Shown: positions 18,681 through 27,949, numbered from the stretch's first letter. The stretch is 64,000 nt of DNA from Leptolyngbya iicbica LK (GCF_004212215.1 NZ_QVFV01000002.1:848914-912913); one strand, 5' to 3'. The notes: generated from the sequence alone by a model not told the origin. Numbers and translations: made by a program.

Positions 18681-19147
18681 GCAAACCGTACAAAAAGGGG
18701 GCAATTAAAGGGGCAAAATGTCTACAGGGGATAGGCAAAGTTGCCGACGAACAGGGCACTAAGCTTGAATTCTCTAGCATTGACTAGAGTAACGCTTTGA
18801 GTGAGCGATGTTGGCTTTTATAAGCCGTTCATGAAGAAGTTACTGCCGTTAGTTAAAGGATATTTAGGCGCTTGAGCATCAGCGCGATTGGCGACCAATC
18901 ATCGCAATCTCAGAGGTGTGAAAAATATCCAGTCTTGCCCCGACAGTAACAGACCCCGACAGTAACAGACCCCGACAGTAACAGACCCCGACAGTAACAG
19001 AGATTTTGCCCCGTTGTGACGAGGCTCTTACCCATCACGAGGAGGGCGGTGGCCGATCATCACCGCTGGGGAAAACGGATTCAGGGACAAAACCTCAACT
19101 CATTCTTCTTGCGCTAAAGTAGGCTGACAGGAAGGTTTGAGGTCGGC
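18681..19147. other. Intergenic region with a tandem repeat
   Basis: About 470 bases between divergent genes. Apart from the 4 x 16 bp repeat there is an inverted repeat CGGTG/CACCG near 19045-19063. No small gene with a ribosome binding site was found. Confidence 0.5.
18938..19001. repeat. Four perfect tandem copies of a 16-bp unit
   Basis: The unit CCCCGACAGTAACAGA is repeated without mismatch at 18938, 18954, 18970 and 18986. The period is not a multiple of three and the array is outside any gene, 147 bases upstream of the TM2-SHOCT gene. Complete identity suggests recent expansion by slippage. Confidence 0.97.
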
Positions 19148-19561
19148 ATGGTTGGTCAGTTGAAGACACCACCCCCGGTCAGCGGTAAAGCGCAGTCACC
19201 CCAGCAGTGGAAAATTGCGGCTGCTTTAGCCTTTGCTGGAGCGCTGAGTCCTTTGCCTGTCCCGATTTCGGGACTGCACAAGTTTTATTTGAGACAGCCC
19301 GTTTGGGGCAGCATTTATCTGTTACTCGGGTGGACGGGCATTCCTCGGATTGCTTGTGCCGTGGAAGGGGTCTGGCTACTCGTGCGATCGCAGCATGGCA
19401 GCCCGACTGGCGATACAGTTTACGAAAGTGTGGCAGTCTCAGAACAGACCCAGGCGATCGCCACAGCCCTGCGTGAGTTGGAAAAACTGCGCCAAGAGGG
19501 GCTCATTTCTGAACAAGAGTTTGAGCAAAATCGTCGCACCTTGCTGACGAAGCTGAGTTAA
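19148..19561 (+). CDS. TM2 and SHOCT domain protein
   Basis: A 137-residue small membrane protein. Residues about 22-78 form a TM2 domain: two hydrophobic helices flanking GLHKFYLRQPVWGSIYLLLG, with the Gly-x-His/Asp-(K/R)-Phe-Tyr core. The C-terminal 35 residues are a SHOCT-like motif (LRELEKLRQEGLISEQEFEQ, then KKLL-like end). Function is unknown; TM2 proteins are small membrane proteins in many bacteria, and SHOCT is a short oligomerisation or binding motif. It ends 26 bases before the HhH gene, so the two are probably co-transcribed. Confidence 0.85.
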   Translation: MVGQLKTPPPVSGKAQSPQQWKIAAALAFAGALSPLPVPISGLHKFYLRQPVWGSIYLLLGWTGIPRIACAVEGVWLLVRSQHGSPTGDTVYESVAVSEQTQAIATALRELEKLRQEGLISEQEFEQNRRTLLTKLS

Positions 19562-19587
19562 TTGTTTTTCCTGCCAGCGCTGTTCCT

Positions 19588-20148
19588 ATGAGTCGCTTTT
19601 CACCATCGTCTCAGTCGCCTCGTCAACGGCTCAAGCGCTGGGCTAACCAGTTTCATCCATTGAAAGCCAAGTTGCAGCGCGATCCGATGCTGCGCCTAGA
19701 GACCGTAACGGACTTGGCAATCGCTGCTGACCTCGGGGTCCGCATTGATGCCAACCAGGCCACCGTTGACGACTGGTTGCGACTGCCAGGCTTATCAATT
19801 CATCAGGCTCGCACCTTGGTCACGCTGAGCCATAGCGGCGTGGTGTTTTACTCAGTAGATGATGTGGCCGCAGCGCTTGGCTTAGCGGCATCACAGTTGG
19901 CCGCGCTAGAGCCCATCTTGCAATTTTGTTACTACGATGCGGCGAGTCCCATAGCCACGCTGCCGCCCTCGTTGAATCAGGCGACGATCGCGCAATTGCT
20001 GGCCTTACCCGGTATGTCCAGTCCCATGGCCGAACGTATCTTAAACGAACGCCAGCGATCGCCATTTACTAATTGGAGCGACGTGCACCATCGCCTACGA
20101 CTCACCGCCGCCCAAACCAGCCAGTGGATGCATTACCTTCGGATTTGA
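19588..20148 (+). CDS. Helix-hairpin-helix (ComEA-like) protein
   Basis: A 186-residue protein with two helix-hairpin-helix regions. The first is at about 55-75 (RIDANQATVDDWLRLPGLSI). The second is at about 128-170 (SLNQATIAQLLALPGMSSPM, then AERILNERQRSPFTNWSDV). The pattern of N-x-A-x-x-x-x-L-x-x-L-P-G matches ComEA, which binds DNA during uptake. There is no clear signal peptide; the N-terminus is basic, so it may act inside the cell. Its exact role is unassigned. It converges on the PBP2 gene with a 15-base gap. Confidence 0.78.
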   Translation: MSRFSPSSQSPRQRLKRWANQFHPLKAKLQRDPMLRLETVTDLAIAADLGVRIDANQATVDDWLRLPGLSIHQARTLVTLSHSGVVFYSVDDVAAALGLAASQLAALEPILQFCYYDAASPIATLPPSLNQATIAQLLALPGMSSPMAERILNERQRSPFTNWSDVHHRLRLTAAQTSQWMHYLRI

Positions 20149-20156
20149 GCAAGGGT

Positions 20157-20176
20157 CTGGCAATTATTTTTGCCAG
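20157..20176. other. Hairpin shared by the convergent HhH and PBP2 gene ends
   Basis: CTGGCAA-TTATTT-TTGCCAG is a perfect 7-bp stem whose loop holds the PBP2 stop codon. CAAG/CTTG add pairs beyond a two-base internal loop. It may stop transcripts from both sides, but there is no T run after the stem. Confidence 0.45.
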
Positions 20177-21951
20177 TCCTTGTAGTAGGCTTCAAGCATC
20201 TGTTTCACCATCGGGGCGGCGACCGAGCCACCGCCGCCGCCAGAGTTTTCGCCGAAAGCCACGATCAAAATTTCTGGATCATCGGCGGGTGCGTAGGCCC
20301 CAAACCAGGTGTGGTTTTCAAAGGGATCGGCCTCTGCTGTGCCGGTTTTTCCGGCGATCGGCGGCAGATTCGGCAAATTCAACGCTTGAGCCGTTCCCCC
20401 TGAAATCACTTGTCGCAAACCATCTTGCAAAATTTTGACGGTCTCAGGCTGTAGACCCATCGGTTCACGCCAGTCATCGGGGGTGCGACTGTCTTTGAGT
20501 AAATGGGGCGTCACCATATAGCCGCCATTGGCCGGTACCGCAAACATCACGGCTACTTGTAGCGGCGAGGTTTGCAAATAACCCTGACCAATCGACATGT
20601 TAATGGTGTCACCCACAAACCACTGGTAACCAATGACATCACGCTTCCAAGCATCATCTGGCACCAAACCGGGACTTTCTTCAGCCCCTAGCTCAATGCC
20701 GGTTTTGCTACCAAAGCCAAACCGTCGGGTCCATTGGATCAGCGTTTCTCCACCAATGCGGCGACCCACTTGATAGAAAAAGGTGTCGCTACTCATCGCC
20801 ATGGCCCCTCGGAATCCCAGCGGCCCAAAGCCGACATTGTTCCAGTCATGAAAGGCGATGCCGCCAATCGTAATAGCACCGTAGGTGGGCAAAATCGTTT
20901 CGTGGGCAAAGGCGCCCGATTCAATTCCCGCAGCGGTGGTAACAATTTTGAACGTGCTAGCAGGCGGAAACCCTTGCAGTGCCCGGTTGACAAAGGGATA
21001 TCGCTGCCCCTGCAGTTGCGCCCACTGGGCATCAGTAATGTTGGTGGTAAAAATGTTGGGGTCAAAGGCTGGACGACTCACCATGGCCAGGATTTCGCCT
21101 GATTTTGGTTCGATCGCCACGATCGCTCCCTGCCGATCCCCCAGGGCCTGTTCGGCCAGCTTTTGCACCTCAAGATCAATGGTGAGTTGGACATCGTTGC
21201 CCGAAACGGCGGGCTTATCCCCTAATACGCTGATGACCCGACCAGAGCTATCAACTTCAACCTGTTGTCCCCCCCATTCGCCCTGCAGCATCGACTCAAA
21301 AGCGGCCTCAGACCCCATTTGGCCAATGATGTCGCCGAGTCGATAGTCAGCATATTTGGGACTATCCAATTCCTCTTGAGTAATCTCGCCGGTATAGCCC
21401 AAAACGTGAGCAGCCAGGTCGCCGTTGGGATAGTTGCGCACGGCTTCTGCTTCGAGACGGACACCGGGTAGCTCTTGGCTAAATTCAGCGATCGCCGTGG
21501 CCTGGGCCGGACTGATCCCCCGAGCAATGGTAATAGCCTCAATGGATTCGTAACCCGCTTGTTCAAGCCGTTGTTGAATGTCTTCCGGCGGCACCTTGAG
21601 AATGTCCGAGAGGCGGGCAATCACCGTAGGCCACTCAGACTTGGGCAGGGCGATCGGCCAGATGGAAATCGCGTGGGACAATCGGCTACTGGCGAGAATC
21701 TTGCCATTACGATCGAGCAAAGCCCCCCGCGCCGGACGCTTGGGGACTAAACGAATGCGGTTAGTATCGGCCCGTTGGCGGTTAAGCGGGCCTTCGACCA
21801 GCTGTAACTGCGCCAGCCGTGTACCCACTGCGCCAAAGAGCACACCCGTCACAGCCAGCATCACCACCACCGCCTGAAAGTGCTTGCCAACGGTGCGATC
21901 GCTCTCTTTACCAAGTCGTAATTGAAACCGAGAAGGAAACTCTAGCGTCAT
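20164..21951 (-). CDS. mrdA: Penicillin-binding protein 2 (elongasome transpeptidase)
   Basis: A 595-residue class B PBP that cross-links peptidoglycan during lateral growth, acting with RodA and MreB. It has a short cytoplasmic start, one membrane helix (about 25-45), a pedestal/dimerisation domain (about 50-230) and a transpeptidase domain. Catalytic motifs are S332-T-F-K335, S387-S-D389 and K535-T-G-T538. SSD rather than SxN is typical of PBP2 as opposed to PBP3/FtsI. GGGGGS and the C-terminal QMLEAYYKDWQK end are usual. No rodA or mre gene is nearby. Confidence 0.95.
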   Translation of the reverse strand: MTLEFPSRFQLRLGKESDRTVGKHFQAVVVMLAVTGVLFGAVGTRLAQLQLVEGPLNRQRADTNRIRLVPKRPARGALLDRNGKILASSRLSHAISIWPIALPKSEWPTVIARLSDILKVPPEDIQQRLEQAGYESIEAITIARGISPAQATAIAEFSQELPGVRLEAEAVRNYPNGDLAAHVLGYTGEITQEELDSPKYADYRLGDIIGQMGSEAAFESMLQGEWGGQQVEVDSSGRVISVLGDKPAVSGNDVQLTIDLEVQKLAEQALGDRQGAIVAIEPKSGEILAMVSRPAFDPNIFTTNITDAQWAQLQGQRYPFVNRALQGFPPASTFKIVTTAAGIESGAFAHETILPTYGAITIGGIAFHDWNNVGFGPLGFRGAMAMSSDTFFYQVGRRIGGETLIQWTRRFGFGSKTGIELGAEESPGLVPDDAWKRDVIGYQWFVGDTINMSIGQGYLQTSPLQVAVMFAVPANGGYMVTPHLLKDSRTPDDWREPMGLQPETVKILQDGLRQVISGGTAQALNLPNLPPIAGKTGTAEADPFENHTWFGAYAPADDPEILIVAFGENSGGGGGSVAAPMVKQMLEAYYKDWQK

Positions 21952-22402
21952 CGTTTAGTGCTCGCCATGTCGGGCCAGAGATGCTATGTGACATCTCAAC
22001 TAGGATAGCGGGCGATTCTCTGTTTTAGGAGGACTCCCTGGCTAATCGGCAGACAAAAATTTTCGCAGGTTGGTTGCCTCAATGCTCAGAACAACTGGCC
22101 ATACCGTCGTCGTTGCTTTCCGCATGTTTCAGCAGTGGGTCAGGCTGAGCCATCAATCTCGGACTAATCGCTTTCGGAATAGCCCCCTCTAGACAGACCA
22201 AATACTGCGCCTTTTTGCTCAATCCTCTGGCGTCTTGTGTCTACTGCATGCGGCTATTCAGAGAAAACTTTGTCAAACTTCCTCTAACTGCCTTATAACA
22301 GTTTCAAACCACATGTCATGATGCTGTCTGAGAATTCACCGGGCATTCTGATATCGAGCCATACTTATCGGCAACTCTACTGCTGTTCAGGGAATCACCT
22401 TC
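21952..22402. other. Intergenic region upstream of the pot operon
   Basis: About 450 bases between the divergent mrdA and potA. It holds a good sigma-70 promoter for potA (22270-22298). The rest shows no gene or known RNA motif. Confidence 0.5.
22270..22298 (+). promoter_or_regulatory. Sigma-70 promoter of the pot operon
   Basis: A TTGTCA -35 box (22270-22275) and a TTATAA -10 box (22293-22298) are separated by exactly 17 bases. This would start an mRNA with a leader of about 95 bases before potA. Confidence 0.65.
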
Positions 22403-23527
22403 ATGTCACAGACAGTTTCTCCCGCGATGTCTCAATCTTCCAACCAGCGAGTGGCCGATGTCGAACTTTGTCAGGTATCAAAGTCTTTTGGGGAAGAAAT
22501 TGCTGTCAACACGATCGATTTGACGATTCAAGAAGGCGAATTCTTTAGCATTTTGGGGCCTTCTGGCTGTGGTAAAACGACGACTCTGCGCCTAATTGCG
22601 GGCTTCGAACAGCCCACCACTGGCAAAGTTGTCATTCAAGGGCGCGATATGAACCGGACTCCGGCTCATCGACGTTCCGTCAATACGGTGTTTCAAAGCT
22701 ATGCCCTCTTTAACCATATGACCGTCAAAGACAACATTGCCTTCGGTCTACGGATCAAAAAGATGGGGCGATCGCAGGTGCAGCAGCGGGTCACCGATGC
22801 CCTCCGCCTGGTCAAAATGGAAGCCTTTGGCAACCGCTATCCCGCGCAATTGTCAGGCGGGCAAAAACAACGGGTCGCCCTCGCTCGCGCTTTGGTCAAC
22901 CGTCCCGCTGTCATGTTGCTCGATGAACCCCTGGGGGCCCTTGACCTCAAACTGCGCAAAGAAATGCAGGTTGAACTGAGCAACCTCCACCAGCAACTGG
23001 GCATCACCTTTGTCATGGTGACCCACGATCAAGAAGAGGCCCTTTCCCTGTCTGACCGCATTGCCGTCATGAATGATGGCAACATCGAACAAATTGGCTC
23101 ACCCAAAGAAATTTACGATCATCCCACCACGCCCTTTGTGGCCGACTTTATTGGCGACACCAATCTGCTGAAAGGTACCGTAGCCTTTGCCGACAAGCAC
23201 ATGCTGCAAATCAAAACACCGGAAGGCACCACGGTCTTGGCCCAACCCTCGGACAATATCCCCGCTGACCTTAAAACGGCAGTCGTGAGTGTGCGGCCAG
23301 AAAAAATCCACCTCAGTCAAGAACCGCCGCCGGATGAAGGAAACTGCTATTCTGGCTACGTCAAACATGTCATGTATCTAGGGACGCATCTGCATTGTGT
23401 GGTGCAGCTCCAAACAGGAGAATGTCTCACCGTTATGCAGCCTAACCGGACGGGCCTCTCTTGGGCCTCAGCAACGCCGGTTTATGTCTCTTGGATGCCT
23501 GCCGATTGTCTTGCACTTGCTGCTTGA
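22403..23527 (+). CDS. potA: Spermidine/putrescine ABC transporter ATP-binding protein
   Basis: A 374-residue ABC ATPase that powers polyamine import. Walker A is GPSGCGKTT, the signature is LSGGQKQRVALARAL, Walker B is VMLLDEPLGALDLKLR, and the switch His is in VTHDQEEAL. A C-terminal TOBE domain (about 285-370) fits the PotA/MalK type. It is the first gene of potA-potD-potB-potC. AGGGA precedes the ATG by nine bases. Substrate is inferred from the family and from PotD; related importers can take other cations. Confidence 0.93.
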   Translation: MSQTVSPAMSQSSNQRVADVELCQVSKSFGEEIAVNTIDLTIQEGEFFSILGPSGCGKTTTLRLIAGFEQPTTGKVVIQGRDMNRTPAHRRSVNTVFQSYALFNHMTVKDNIAFGLRIKKMGRSQVQQRVTDALRLVKMEAFGNRYPAQLSGGQKQRVALARALVNRPAVMLLDEPLGALDLKLRKEMQVELSNLHQQLGITFVMVTHDQEEALSLSDRIAVMNDGNIEQIGSPKEIYDHPTTPFVADFIGDTNLLKGTVAFADKHMLQIKTPEGTTVLAQPSDNIPADLKTAVVSVRPEKIHLSQEPPPDEGNCYSGYVKHVMYLGTHLHCVVQLQTGECLTVMQPNRTGLSWASATPVYVSWMPADCLALAA

Positions 23528-23639
23528 CGGAACTTTTGATCGGGCAAAGTGTTGTCCGTTAAACAAAGTTAAGGGTCGCGATTTAATAGTGTTTTAGGTC
23601 ATACCCCCAAGCCGTTTAATTTATGTGAGGAATTCTGCT

Positions 23640-24812
23640 ATGCCCCGCAAGCGCTCTCTCTACTTGCCCTCGTCGTCGCGACGCCTTGGTGCGACTCGCC
23701 GACGGTTTTTACAGGGGTCAGCAGCCGCGATCGCTGGCGTCACGTTGGCTAACTGCCGTCAAAATATCGCTGACCAAGCGACTCCTGAAGCAGACCCGGC
23801 TGCGACCACTCCTGAAGGCGGCGGTGCCAGCGGCGGTGACAGTGGTGTTCTGCATGTTTACACCTGGGCTGACTACACCAACGACGAAATGGTCAATGCC
23901 TTTACCGAGCAGACTGGCATTGAGGTCATTGTCGATATCTATGACTCAAATGAAACGATGCTAGCCAAGATGCAGGCTGGTGGGGGCGATGCTTACAGCA
24001 TCATTTACCCCTCAGACTACATGGTGCAGCAGATGATCGAGCTGAATATGCTCACTAAGCTTGAAAAAGAACGCATCAGCGGCATCGAAAACATCTTTGA
24101 TAAGTGGCAAGATCCCGTATACGACCCGGGCAACAGCTTTAGTGTGCCCTTTGCCTGGGGCACCACCGGGCTGCTTTACAACACCGACATCATTACCGAC
24201 ACGCCGACCGATTGGGACTATCTCTGGGAAAACAGTTCAGCCTTGTCGAAACGGATGACCTTGCTGGACGACGTGCGCGAAACCATGGGCATGGTGCTCA
24301 AGTCCCTGGGGTATTCCTATAACTCCACCGATCCGGCGGAAATTGAAGAGGCTTACGAGCGGCTGATCGAAATCAAGCCTGACCTGGCTTCCTTCATGTC
24401 CTTTGGCTTTGAGGATGGCTTGCTAAGTGGTGACTTAGCGGTAGTGATGGCCTACTCGGTGGATGCCCTATCCAGCATTGCCGAAGACGAGACGCTGAAC
24501 TACATCATTCCGGAGAGCGGGTCTTCTGTGTGGACGGATACGCTGGTGATTCCGACCACGGCGCCCAACGTCGACGCGGCTTACGAGTGGATCAACTTCA
24601 ACTTGCAGCCTGAGATCGCTCAACTCAACACGGAGACGCTGTTTAACGCGACCCCGAATCAGGTAGCCTTCGAAAATCTGTCGGACGAGTTCAAAAACGA
24701 CGAAAAACTCTTCCCGCCCGAAGATCTGCTGGCCAAGTGTGAAGGCATCGCCCCTGTAGGAGACGCCTCCTCGATTTATGACGAGTTTTGGACTCGCGCT
24801 ACGAGCGCTTAG
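23640..24812 (+). CDS. potD: Spermidine/putrescine-binding protein with twin-arginine signal
   Basis: A 390-residue periplasmic binding protein. The N-terminus has RRRFLQGSAAAIAGVTLANC, a Tat signal with a Cys that could be lipid-modified, though Asn before the Cys is unusual for a lipobox. A low-complexity Pro/Gly/Glu linker follows, then the PotD/PotF fold: VLHVYTWADYTNDEMVNAF, YDSNETMLAKMQAG, YSIIYPSDYMVQQMI, SVPFAWGTTGLLYN. The ATG at 23640 has GAGG nine bases upstream. Tat export suggests folding before secretion. It lies between potA and the permease genes. Confidence 0.92.
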   Translation: MPRKRSLYLPSSSRRLGATRRRFLQGSAAAIAGVTLANCRQNIADQATPEADPAATTPEGGGASGGDSGVLHVYTWADYTNDEMVNAFTEQTGIEVIVDIYDSNETMLAKMQAGGGDAYSIIYPSDYMVQQMIELNMLTKLEKERISGIENIFDKWQDPVYDPGNSFSVPFAWGTTGLLYNTDIITDTPTDWDYLWENSSALSKRMTLLDDVRETMGMVLKSLGYSYNSTDPAEIEEAYERLIEIKPDLASFMSFGFEDGLLSGDLAVVMAYSVDALSSIAEDETLNYIIPESGSSVWTDTLVIPTTAPNVDAAYEWINFNLQPEIAQLNTETLFNATPNQVAFENLSDEFKNDEKLFPPEDLLAKCEGIAPVGDASSIYDEFWTRATSA

Positions 24813-24823
24813 GAATCTAGGTT

Positions 24824-25774
24824 ATGAGTGCATCTCTGAGCAAGAACCCATTTCAAGGCTTAGGTGCCACCATTCGCCATCGGCTTAACCAGTTGTTGGG
24901 GCCGATCGCATTGTTGGGGCCAGCCGGAATTTGGCTCTTGCTCTTTTTGGTGCTACCGACCCTGCTGATTCTCGACATCAGCTTGGTGCCGGGTTTCCGG
25001 CCTGAAGATGTGGGCGGCTCTTTCGGCCTGGGCAACTATTTCCAGGTGTTTAATCCGTTTGATCCCAGCTTTGATCCGGTTTATCTCCAGGTCATCTGGC
25101 GATCGATTTACTATGCCACTGTCTCCACCGTGGCTTGCCTGGTACTGGGGTTTCCGGTCGCTTACTGGCTGGCGATCATGGCGCCTCGCCGCTGGCGTAA
25201 CTTTTTGGTGGTGGCGTTCATTTTGCCCCTATGGACGTCATCACTGTTACGCTCCTACGCCTGGATTAGCATCTTGCGCCCCACAGGCTTACTAAACACG
25301 TTTATTACCTGGCTGAGTGGGTTTATTCCCGGCGTTGATCTCCCCACTCAGAGCTGGCTGTATTCCTCAGCGGCAGTATTTGTGGGATTAACCTACAACT
25401 TCCTGCCTTACATGGTGCTCATTTTGTACGCCTCGCTAGAAAAACTCGACATTTCACTGTTAGAAGCCGCCGCTGATTTAGGGGCGAATCCCCGCGAGGT
25501 TTTTTGGAAGGTGACGGTACCGCAGACGCTACCGGGCATTGCCGCCGGTTGTTTGCTGGTTTTTATCACCAGCATGGGCGATTTTGTGGTCCCCACATTG
25601 CTGGGGGGCGCGTCCAGCATGACCATTTCTCGCCTGATTTATAACCAGTTTTTAGGCATTACTCGCAACTGGGGACTCGGGTCGGCATTGAGTATGGTTT
25701 TGATTTTGGCCGTGAGTTTGGCGATCGCCCTCTTGCTGAAATATGGCGATCGCGATTCAGTACAGGAAACGTAG
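24824..25774 (+). CDS. potB: Spermidine/putrescine ABC transporter permease PotB
   Basis: A 316-residue membrane protein with about six helices and the binding-protein-dependent permease loop EAAADLGANPREVFWKVTVP (EAA motif), which docks on PotA. The early segment LLLFLVLPTLLILDISLV is the usual PotB first helix. It starts 11 bases after potD stops and ends 12 bases before potC. Confidence 0.93.
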   Translation: MSASLSKNPFQGLGATIRHRLNQLLGPIALLGPAGIWLLLFLVLPTLLILDISLVPGFRPEDVGGSFGLGNYFQVFNPFDPSFDPVYLQVIWRSIYYATVSTVACLVLGFPVAYWLAIMAPRRWRNFLVVAFILPLWTSSLLRSYAWISILRPTGLLNTFITWLSGFIPGVDLPTQSWLYSSAAVFVGLTYNFLPYMVLILYASLEKLDISLLEAAADLGANPREVFWKVTVPQTLPGIAAGCLLVFITSMGDFVVPTLLGGASSMTISRLIYNQFLGITRNWGLGSALSMVLILAVSLAIALLLKYGDRDSVQET

Positions 25775-25786
25775 GGGAACAAGCGC

Positions 25787-26593
25787 ATGTCATTGCTACG
25801 CCGACTGAACCTACCTAAAACCTGGCAAGGGTGGCTGACAGTCGCTCTCTTTGGATTTATGTACGGCCCGATTGTGGTGTTGGGCATTTACAGCTTTAAT
25901 GACTCGCGGCGCTACACGTCCGTTTGGCAAGGGTTCAGCCTGCGGTGGTATGAAAGTTTGTTTCAAGATGCGCGAATTTTTCGCGCGCTGCAAGACACCT
26001 TGTTCGTCGCCATCATGGCGGTGGCGATTTCCTCGGTGCTAGGCACGCTGATGGCGATCGGCCTCTCCAAATACTACTTTCCTGGCAAGGGCGTCTACCG
26101 GGGCGTGTCATATCTGCCGCTGATTGTGCCCGACATTTCGATTGCCGTGGCCACCCTCGTCTTTCTCGCTTCAATGGCCATTCCCCTGAGTATTTGGACG
26201 ATTGTGGCCGCGCACATGGTGTTTTGTCTGGCCTACATTGCCGTGGTCGTCTCTAGTCGGCTGGGCAGTCTCGACCCCAATTTAGAAGAAGCAGCGCTGG
26301 ATTTAGGGGCCACCCCGACCCAAGCTTTAATTAAAGTACTCTTACCGCAGCTCATGCCTGCGATCGTGGCTGGCTGCCTGTTAGCCTTTGTCCTCAGCAT
26401 TGATGATTTGCTGATTTCCAGCTTCACCGCCGGAGGGGGAGCCAATCCCCTACCGCTCGAAATTTTCAGTCGCATTCGCAATGGGGTTAAACCTGACATG
26501 AATGCGCTGAGTGTCTTGCTGATTTTGGCCTCGGGCATGATTGCCGCCTTGGCAGAATACTTGCGTTACAAAAGCTCTACCTTAGAGCGGTAG
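25787..26593 (+). CDS. potC: Spermidine/putrescine ABC transporter permease PotC
   Basis: A 268-residue partner permease with about six helices. The EAA loop is EEAALDLGATPTQALIKVLLP. The N-terminal FMYGPIVVLGIYSFNDSRRY and the SIDDLLISSFTAGGGANPLP segment are typical of PotC. It is the last gene of the pot operon. A weak hairpin, AGGCG-ATG-CGCCT, stands about 30 bases downstream without a T run. Confidence 0.93.
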   Translation: MSLLRRLNLPKTWQGWLTVALFGFMYGPIVVLGIYSFNDSRRYTSVWQGFSLRWYESLFQDARIFRALQDTLFVAIMAVAISSVLGTLMAIGLSKYYFPGKGVYRGVSYLPLIVPDISIAVATLVFLASMAIPLSIWTIVAAHMVFCLAYIAVVVSSRLGSLDPNLEEAALDLGATPTQALIKVLLPQLMPAIVAGCLLAFVLSIDDLLISSFTAGGGANPLPLEIFSRIRNGVKPDMNALSVLLILASGMIAALAEYLRYKSSTLER

Positions 26594-26679
26594 TCAGGTT
26601 CGATGCAGTGATGAGGCGATGCGCCTGAAAAAGTTGCTGAAATCTCGTAATTTTGAGCAGAAACGTCTAGCATGAAAGG

Positions 26680-27933
26680 GTGAAAAAGACCCATCGTTCT
26701 CTAATTTCTTTGCAGGCAGGTCGCTGGTTCAAACTCATTGGAGGAGCCAGTTATCAACATCTTCCTGCTATTCGCAATTTGGCCCTGGCTTATACTCTTG
26801 CAGGTGCTGATTGCATCGATGTCGCTGCTGATCCTGCTGTGGTTAGCGCGGTTAAAGAGTCGTTTCACGTCATTTCGCAGCTGCCGAGAATTCTTGAAGG
26901 CACGAAATTTCTTGGCAGCAGAATTCCCTCCGAACTGCCATTGCTCATGGTGAGCTTTAGCGATGGCGAAGATCCGCATTTTCGGAAAGCGCAATTTGAT
27001 CCCACTCGCTGTCCTGCCGACTGTTCGCGGCCCTGTGAAGCCATTTGTCCAGCCGCTGCGATCGCCTTCACCCCAGCAACGGCAGGTGTCATTGAAGAAC
27101 GTTGCTATGGTTGCGGTCGGTGTTTACCCGTTTGTCCCATTCAGCAGATTGCCACAGTGACACGGGCGACCGCTCCAGAAGCGATCGCGGCCACTTTGCT
27201 AGAGCAAGTAGATGCGATCGAAATTCATACTCAAGTGGGGCGTTATGACTCATTCATGACGCTGTGGGCGACCCTGCAACCCCATCTGCACCACTTGTCG
27301 GTTATCTCCATTAGCTGTCCTGAGCAAGCCGGAGCGATCGACTATTTGTGGCAGCTTTACGAAGCCATTCAGCCGCTGCCGCTGCCCCTGATCTGGCAAA
27401 CCGATGGCCGCCCGATGAGTGGCGACATTGGCCGCGGCACAACGCATACCACACTGCGCTATGCCAGACGGATGCTGCAATCGGGACCCCCTGGCTACGT
27501 GCAGCTAGCCGGGGGCACCAATGCCCATACCGCCGAAAAATTGCCAGCCCTGGCGCTGGAGCAGGGCTCAGAGCGAGCGGCGAGCGCCGCCGGGCCGATG
27601 ACGGCTCCCGCTTTACGACCGACTTTGGGCGGAGTGGCTTTTGGGAGTTTTGCCCGGCGGCTATTAAGTCCGCTGTTAGAGGACGAGGCAACTGTCCCCC
27701 GGTTTGGTTCTGCTGTTGATCGTGATGAGAGGCCATCGTGTGATGATTCAGAGTCCCTGGCGAGTTCGATGTTGTGGCTACGGCAAGCGGTGCAGCTGGC
27801 CACCAGCCTAGTGGCTCCCATCAAAGGAGTCCCGAGTGCCGCATTGACCTGGCCGGCTAACCCAGAGGGCGATCGCGCCCATGGGCTAGCACCCCCTACG
27901 GAACCGCGACCGTATTCCCCAGTCATTGAGTAG
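26680..27933 (+). CDS. ldpA: Light-dependent period protein LdpA (iron-sulfur clock input)
   Basis: A 417-residue protein that in Synechococcus elongatus adjusts circadian period to light and redox state. The N-terminal AGRWFKLIGGASYQHLPAIR and ALAYTLAGADCIDVAADPAV segments are diagnostic. Two 4Fe-4S motifs are visible: C111-x3-C115-x3-C119-x3-C123 and C142-x2-C145-x2-C148-x3-C152. The middle holds a conserved QAGAIDYLWQLYEA and QTDGRPMSGDIG region. The end (about 290-417) is Ala/Pro-rich, low in conservation, and makes the protein longer than the S. elongatus one. The start codon is a GTG with AAAGG right against it, so the exact start is uncertain. The R3H ATPase gene follows after 16 bases. 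Confidence 0.92.
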   Translation: MKKTHRSLISLQAGRWFKLIGGASYQHLPAIRNLALAYTLAGADCIDVAADPAVVSAVKESFHVISQLPRILEGTKFLGSRIPSELPLLMVSFSDGEDPHFRKAQFDPTRCPADCSRPCEAICPAAAIAFTPATAGVIEERCYGCGRCLPVCPIQQIATVTRATAPEAIAATLLEQVDAIEIHTQVGRYDSFMTLWATLQPHLHHLSVISISCPEQAGAIDYLWQLYEAIQPLPLPLIWQTDGRPMSGDIGRGTTHTTLRYARRMLQSGPPGYVQLAGGTNAHTAEKLPALALEQGSERAASAAGPMTAPALRPTLGGVAFGSFARRLLSPLLEDEATVPRFGSAVDRDERPSCDDSESLASSMLWLRQAVQLATSLVAPIKGVPSAALTWPANPEGDRAHGLAPPTEPRPYSPVIE

Positions 27934-27949
27934 AGTTTTTTGTTAGGCT

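Noticed and set aside
18938-19001. A CRISPR array
   Set aside because: The 16-bp units are directly adjacent with no spacers, and there are no cas genes nearby.
22270-22298. Control of the pot operon by a polyamine-sensing leader RNA
   Set aside because: A promoter is visible, but the roughly 95-base leader shows no stable fold or known motif, so only the promoter is reported.
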